Assembly: GCF_000297395.2 (NCBI RefSeq)
Contig: NZ_HF570108.1
Coordinates: 6,741,637-6,805,636 of the forward strand
Direction of reading: 5' to 3'
Origin: Micromonospora lupini str. Lupac 08
GTDB taxonomy: Bacteria > Actinomycetota > Actinomycetes > Mycobacteriales > Micromonosporaceae
Length of the DNA stretch: 64,000 nucleotides
Shown: in pieces, positions 61,045-64,000 of the stretch
Layout of the letters: every line of letters begins with the position of its first letter
Position numbering within the stretch: the stretch's first letter is position 1
Position numbers and translations under genes: made by a program
Notes under the pieces: generated by a model
What the model was told of the DNA's origin: nothing
Seen by the model: the letters and a program-made list of their open reading frames with translations, nothing else
Database searches by the model: none

Positions 61045-61900
61045 TGTCCTTGCGGGTGAACCGCCAGAACGCCAACCCCCAGAACAACGTGGCGTAGCTG
61101 ATCGCCGAGATGCAGCCGCGGACCACGTCGTCGGTCTGCACCGGCGTGGAGAGCAGTCCCAGCCAGGCGGTGCTGAAGTGGGTGGGCAGGAAGTCGCGCA
61201 GCGCGCCCAGGGCGGTGATCTGGTCCAGGATGCTGGACAGGATCCAGAGCAGGACCGCTCCGCCGACCGCGCCCAGCGCGGCGTCCGTCGTCACCGACAG
61301 CAGGAACGCCAGGCCGGCCACCACCAGGAGTACGACCGCCAGGTAGCCGAGCACCGCCAGCAGCCGGAGCAGCCCCTCGCCCGGCTCCAGCTCGGCGGCG
61401 ACAGTGCTGCGCAGCGGCGACCAGCCGTAGCGCAGGGTGCCGGCCAGCAGGGCGGTGCCGGCCAACAGCAGCAGGGCCAGCCCCGAGTACGCGAGCGCGA
61501 CCACCAGCTTCACCGTCAGCAGACGGGCCCGGGGCACCGGAACGGCCAGCAGGTAGCGCAGGCTGCCCCAGCTCGCCTCGCTGGCCACCGTGTCGCCGCA
61601 GAACAGCGCGACGACCACCACCAGCAGGAATGACGCCGACACGAAGATGGAGAAGAGGGTGAAGTTGAGCCCTCCGGAGGTGGCCAGGTCGACAAGGCTG
61701 GCGAACTCGTTGTTGCCGTTGTCGTCGTCGCCGCCGGAGTTGAACTGGAAGGCGACCAGAATGATCAGCGGCAGCAGCACCATGAACCCGAGCGCCAGCT
61801 GGGTCCGGCGCCGGGACGCCTGCCTGCGGAACTCCGCCGCGAAGGGCATGGTGGCCGAGGGCCGGTAGCCCCGGGCCGCACCCGCGCCAACAACAACCAT
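61034..61900 (-). CDS. ABC-2 type transporter permease
   Basis: 288 residues, six membrane helices with a large loop after the first (FNSGGDDDNGNNEF) and the block GDTVASEASWGSLRYLLAVP, typical of ABC-2 permeases. The ATG overlaps the TGA of the ATPase fusion gene by one base, so the two are translationally coupled and should form one exporter. Confidence 0.9.
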   Translation of the reverse strand: MVVVGAGAARGYRPSATMPFAAEFRRQASRRRTQLALGFMVLLPLIILVAFQFNSGGDDDNGNNEFASLVDLATSGGLNFTLFSIFVSASFLLVVVVALFCGDTVASEASWGSLRYLLAVPVPRARLLTVKLVVALAYSGLALLLLAGTALLAGTLRYGWSPLRSTVAAELEPGEGLLRLLAVLGYLAVVLLVVAGLAFLLSVTTDAALGAVGGAVLLWILSSILDQITALGALRDFLPTHFSTAWLGLLSTPVQTDDVVRGCISAISYATLFWGLAFWRFTRKDITS

Positions 61901-64000
61901 CACCGGTCACCGCTTCCCCGAGAGTTGTCGCCCACCAGGGCGAGGAACGCGTCCTCCAGGCGTCGCCGGGGCACCACCCGGTCCACCCCGATGCCGGCGC
62001 GCACCAGCTCGGCCACCACCTCGCTGCGGGCCGTGCCGTTGGTGTCCACCACCAGCTGCCCGTCGCTCTCCGGCAGCACCCGTACGCCGTGCAGGCGGTC
62101 CAGCACCGCCCGCGCCGCCACCGGGTCGGTGACGTCGAACAGGACGCTCGGCGACTCGCCCACGATCTCCTGCACCGGCCCGGACGCGACGATCCGGCCC
62201 TTGTTCACCACCACGGCGTGCGTGCAGGTCTGCTCCACCTCGGCCAGCAGGTGGCTGGAGACCAGCACCGCCCGCCCGTCGGTGGCGTACCGCTGGAGGA
62301 CGCGGCGCATCTCGGCGATCTGCGGCGGGTCGAGGCCGTCGGTCGGCTCGTCGAGCACCAGCAGCTCGGGGAGACCGAGCATGGCCTGGGCGATGGCGAG
62401 ACGCTGACGCATGCCGTGGCTGTAGTTCTTGATCTTCCGGTGCACCGAGTCGCCCAGCCCGGCGATCTCCAGGGCCGCGTCGAAGTGCGCGTCCTCCCAC
62501 GGCCGTCCGGTGGCCCGCCAGTACGCCTTCAGGTTGTCCAGACCCGACAGGTGCGGCAGGAACCCGGGCCCCTCCACCAGCGCCCCGATGCGGGACAGGA
62601 CCGGCGAGCCGGGCACCAGTCGGCGACCGAACACGTAGATCTCGCCGGCGGTCGGCTGGGTCAGCCCCATCAGGACCCGCAGGGTGGTGGTCTTACCGGC
62701 GCCGTTCGGCCCGAGCAGGCCCACCACCTGACCCGGGTGCACCTCGAAGTCCACGTTCGACACCGCGACGAACCCGTCCGCGTACTCCTTGCGCAGCGCG
62801 CGCACGGCCAGCGGGGTGTCCGCGTACTCCGGATGCACGGAGCGGTCCTGGCGTCGGTGCCGGCGGCGGACCACGGCGACGACCACGACGAGCCCGATCG
62901 CGATGGCGGCGAGCAGGCCGGCGAGCACCCAGCGCCAGAGCGTCGCCGCGGTGGGGATCGGCTCGCCGTCGACGGTGGGCAGGCTGACCGCGCCGTCCGC
63001 GGCCACCGTGTAGACGGTGGGCTCGGCGGGCGTGGTGTACGCCTGGTCGGAGCTGGCGACCACCAGCCGCAGCCGGTGCCCGGCCTCGACGCGGCGGACG
63101 ATCCCGGGCAGCGTCACAGTGACCGGGCGGGCGTCCCGGACCTGTTTCGGCAGGCCGGTGAGCCGAACGGGGGCGACCAGTCCGTTCGGCAGGGTCGCCG
63201 TGCCGTCGGGGTCGACGTCGTAGAGCTTGACGAACAGCACCGCCTCCCCGGTCGGCGAGGCGGCCCGCACGATCACGGTGGGCGCGCCCGCCACGTCGAC
63301 CGCCTCGGTCAGCGGCGCCGACTCGAAGCGCGCGTGCTGGCCCGGCACGTCGCCGGCCACGCCGTCGAGCAGCGAGGCGAGGCCACCGGCGAACGGGATC
63401 GAGGAGATGGCGGCGGGGTTGCCGTTCGGCGGGTTGGCGATCGGCTGCGCCGGGCCGGCGACCGTGACGTCGCGGCGGGCGTTGCCGGCCAGGCCCGGAT
63501 AGTCGGCGCGGCGGAATCCGGTGGCGACCAGGCCCCGGTCGAGCGCGTCGAAGCCGGCGATCCGCGACCAGGTGAAGTCGTCGCCCGGCGCGTTCCCCTC
63601 GCCCTTGACGTAGTGGTCGAGCCACTGGACGGTCAGGAACTTCACCCGGTCTTCGTCCGAGCGCGGTCCACTGCCGCCGTCGTGCCCGCCGGTGAACCAG
63701 GCGACGCGTACGGGGGTGCCGGCGGCGGCGATGCCCTTCGCGTTCGCGTCCGCCTCACCGAGGGGAAAGAGGGTGTCCGCCTCGCCCTGCACCAGCAGGG
63801 TCGGGGCCTTGATCCGGTCCAGCACGCCCGCCGGACTGGAGCGGCGCAGCAGGTCCACGGCCGCCTGGTCGGCGCGGCCGGCGGTGGCGATCCGCAGGTA
63901 CGCGGCGCACACGTCGGCGGCGAACCGGCCGCAGGACGGGTCGGCGGCGCCGGCCGGGCCGCCGCCGGGAGCGGTGCCCGGGCCCTCGCCCGGCCGCGGG
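61900..64000 (-). CDS. S15/CocE-type peptidase fused to ABC transporter ATPase, 5' end outside window
   Basis: At least 699 codons, open to the window edge. The N-terminal part is an alpha/beta hydrolase of the X-Pro dipeptidyl-peptidase/CocE class (LDRIKAPTLLVQGEADTLFP, catalytic Asp; WFTGGHDGG, catalytic His) with its jelly-roll domain; one membrane helix follows (WRWVLAGLLAAIAIGLVVVV), then a complete ABC ATPase: Walker A LGPNGAGKTTTL, signature YSHGMRQRL, Walker B LLVLDEPTDGLDPPQ. The hydrolase should be outside and the ATPase inside. It is coupled to the permease gene. Confidence 0.9.
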   Translation of the reverse strand, partial: PRPGEGPGTAPGGGPAGAADPSCGRFAADVCAAYLRIATAGRADQAAVDLLRRSSPAGVLDRIKAPTLLVQGEADTLFPLGEADANAKGIAAAGTPVRVAWFTGGHDGGSGPRSDEDRVKFLTVQWLDHYVKGEGNAPGDDFTWSRIAGFDALDRGLVATGFRRADYPGLAGNARRDVTVAGPAQPIANPPNGNPAAISSIPFAGGLASLLDGVAGDVPGQHARFESAPLTEAVDVAGAPTVIVRAASPTGEAVLFVKLYDVDPDGTATLPNGLVAPVRLTGLPKQVRDARPVTVTLPGIVRRVEAGHRLRLVVASSDQAYTTPAEPTVYTVAADGAVSLPTVDGEPIPTAATLWRWVLAGLLAAIAIGLVVVVAVVRRRHRRQDRSVHPEYADTPLAVRALRKEYADGFVAVSNVDFEVHPGQVVGLLGPNGAGKTTTLRVLMGLTQPTAGEIYVFGRRLVPGSPVLSRIGALVEGPGFLPHLSGLDNLKAYWRATGRPWEDAHFDAALEIAGLGDSVHRKIKNYSHGMRQRLAIAQAMLGLPELLVLDEPTDGLDPPQIAEMRRVLQRYATDGRAVLVSSHLLAEVEQTCTHAVVVNKGRIVASGPVQEIVGESPSVLFDVTDPVAARAVLDRLHGVRVLPESDGQLVVDTNGTARSEVVAELVRAGIGVDRVVPRRRLEDAFLALVGDNSRGSGDR

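Overview
The window is chromosomal DNA of a high-GC Gram-positive actinomycete. The evidence is very high GC with GC-rich third codon positions, a mycothiol synthase gene, glnR-mshD-pst gene order like that of Mycobacterium, an actinomycete-type SAM-IV riboswitch, CIRCE-controlled groEL without an adjacent groES, and many leaderless promoters. Micromonosporaceae (Micromonospora or a relative) is the most likely family, but this is inferred from gene content, not from a marker alignment. No rRNA, tRNA, CRISPR array or intact transposase was seen.

Layout. 1-4.1 kb: 3' part of a large secreted subtilisin with kelch repeats. 4.1-5.6 kb (minus): a sulfur operon (cysteine-rich leader peptide, thiosulfate sulfurtransferase, SseC/DUF1416 protein). 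5.7-7.6 kb: a DUF2993 protein and a membrane protein. 7.9-15 kb: glnR, a polysaccharide deacetylase, mshD, then pstS-pstC-pstA-pstB behind PHO boxes. 15-20.7 kb: a two-component system, a tannase-like esterase, a Nudix hydrolase and a sugar-dehydrogenase-like oxidoreductase. 20.8-23.5 kb: a second phosphate block (Pit transporter, its DUF47 partner, polyphosphate kinase 2) with another PHO box. 23.6-31 kb: ECF41-type sigma factor, DUF402 protein, DinG-like helicase, AI-2E family transporter, GroES-like protein, small membrane protein, PrsW-like protease. 31-36.8 kb: SAM-IV riboswitch and a class V aminotransferase, FUSC protein, HD hydrolase, DUF4031 protein, FAD oxidase, lipoprotein. 36.9-42.9 kb: glpD, a membrane-anchored subtilisin, a GNAT protein and a small protein. 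42.9-47.4 kb: groEL, a proline-rich membrane protein, a cold-shock protein, a GNAT protein. 47.5-54.3 kb: paaN, a membrane alpha/beta hydrolase, a GNAT protein, a candidate structured RNA, thrC with a SAM-I riboswitch. 54.3-64 kb: EamA transporter/ArsR pair, DoxX protein, a large SGNH-hydrolase/VCBS-repeat exoprotein in an island-like segment, a DUF4232 lipoprotein, an ABC permease, and an S15-peptidase/ABC-ATPase fusion that runs off the window.

Themes. Phosphate: pst, Pit/DUF47 and Ppk2 lie within 13 kb, with PhoP-type boxes before pstS and before the Pit operon. Sulfur and methionine: three separate RNA-level controls are visible, namely a Cys-codon leader peptide before the sulfurtransferase, SAM-IV before the aminotransferase and SAM-I before thrC. 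Many start codons sit 6-8 nt after a TANNNT -10 box with no Shine-Dalgarno sequence, pointing to leaderless mRNAs; this was used to correct several starts. Accessory character is strongest at 56.2-60.4 kb, where the SGNH/VCBS gene ends inside a perfect palindrome, one arm of which recurs as a 17-bp direct repeat 3.8 kb away next to a gene remnant.
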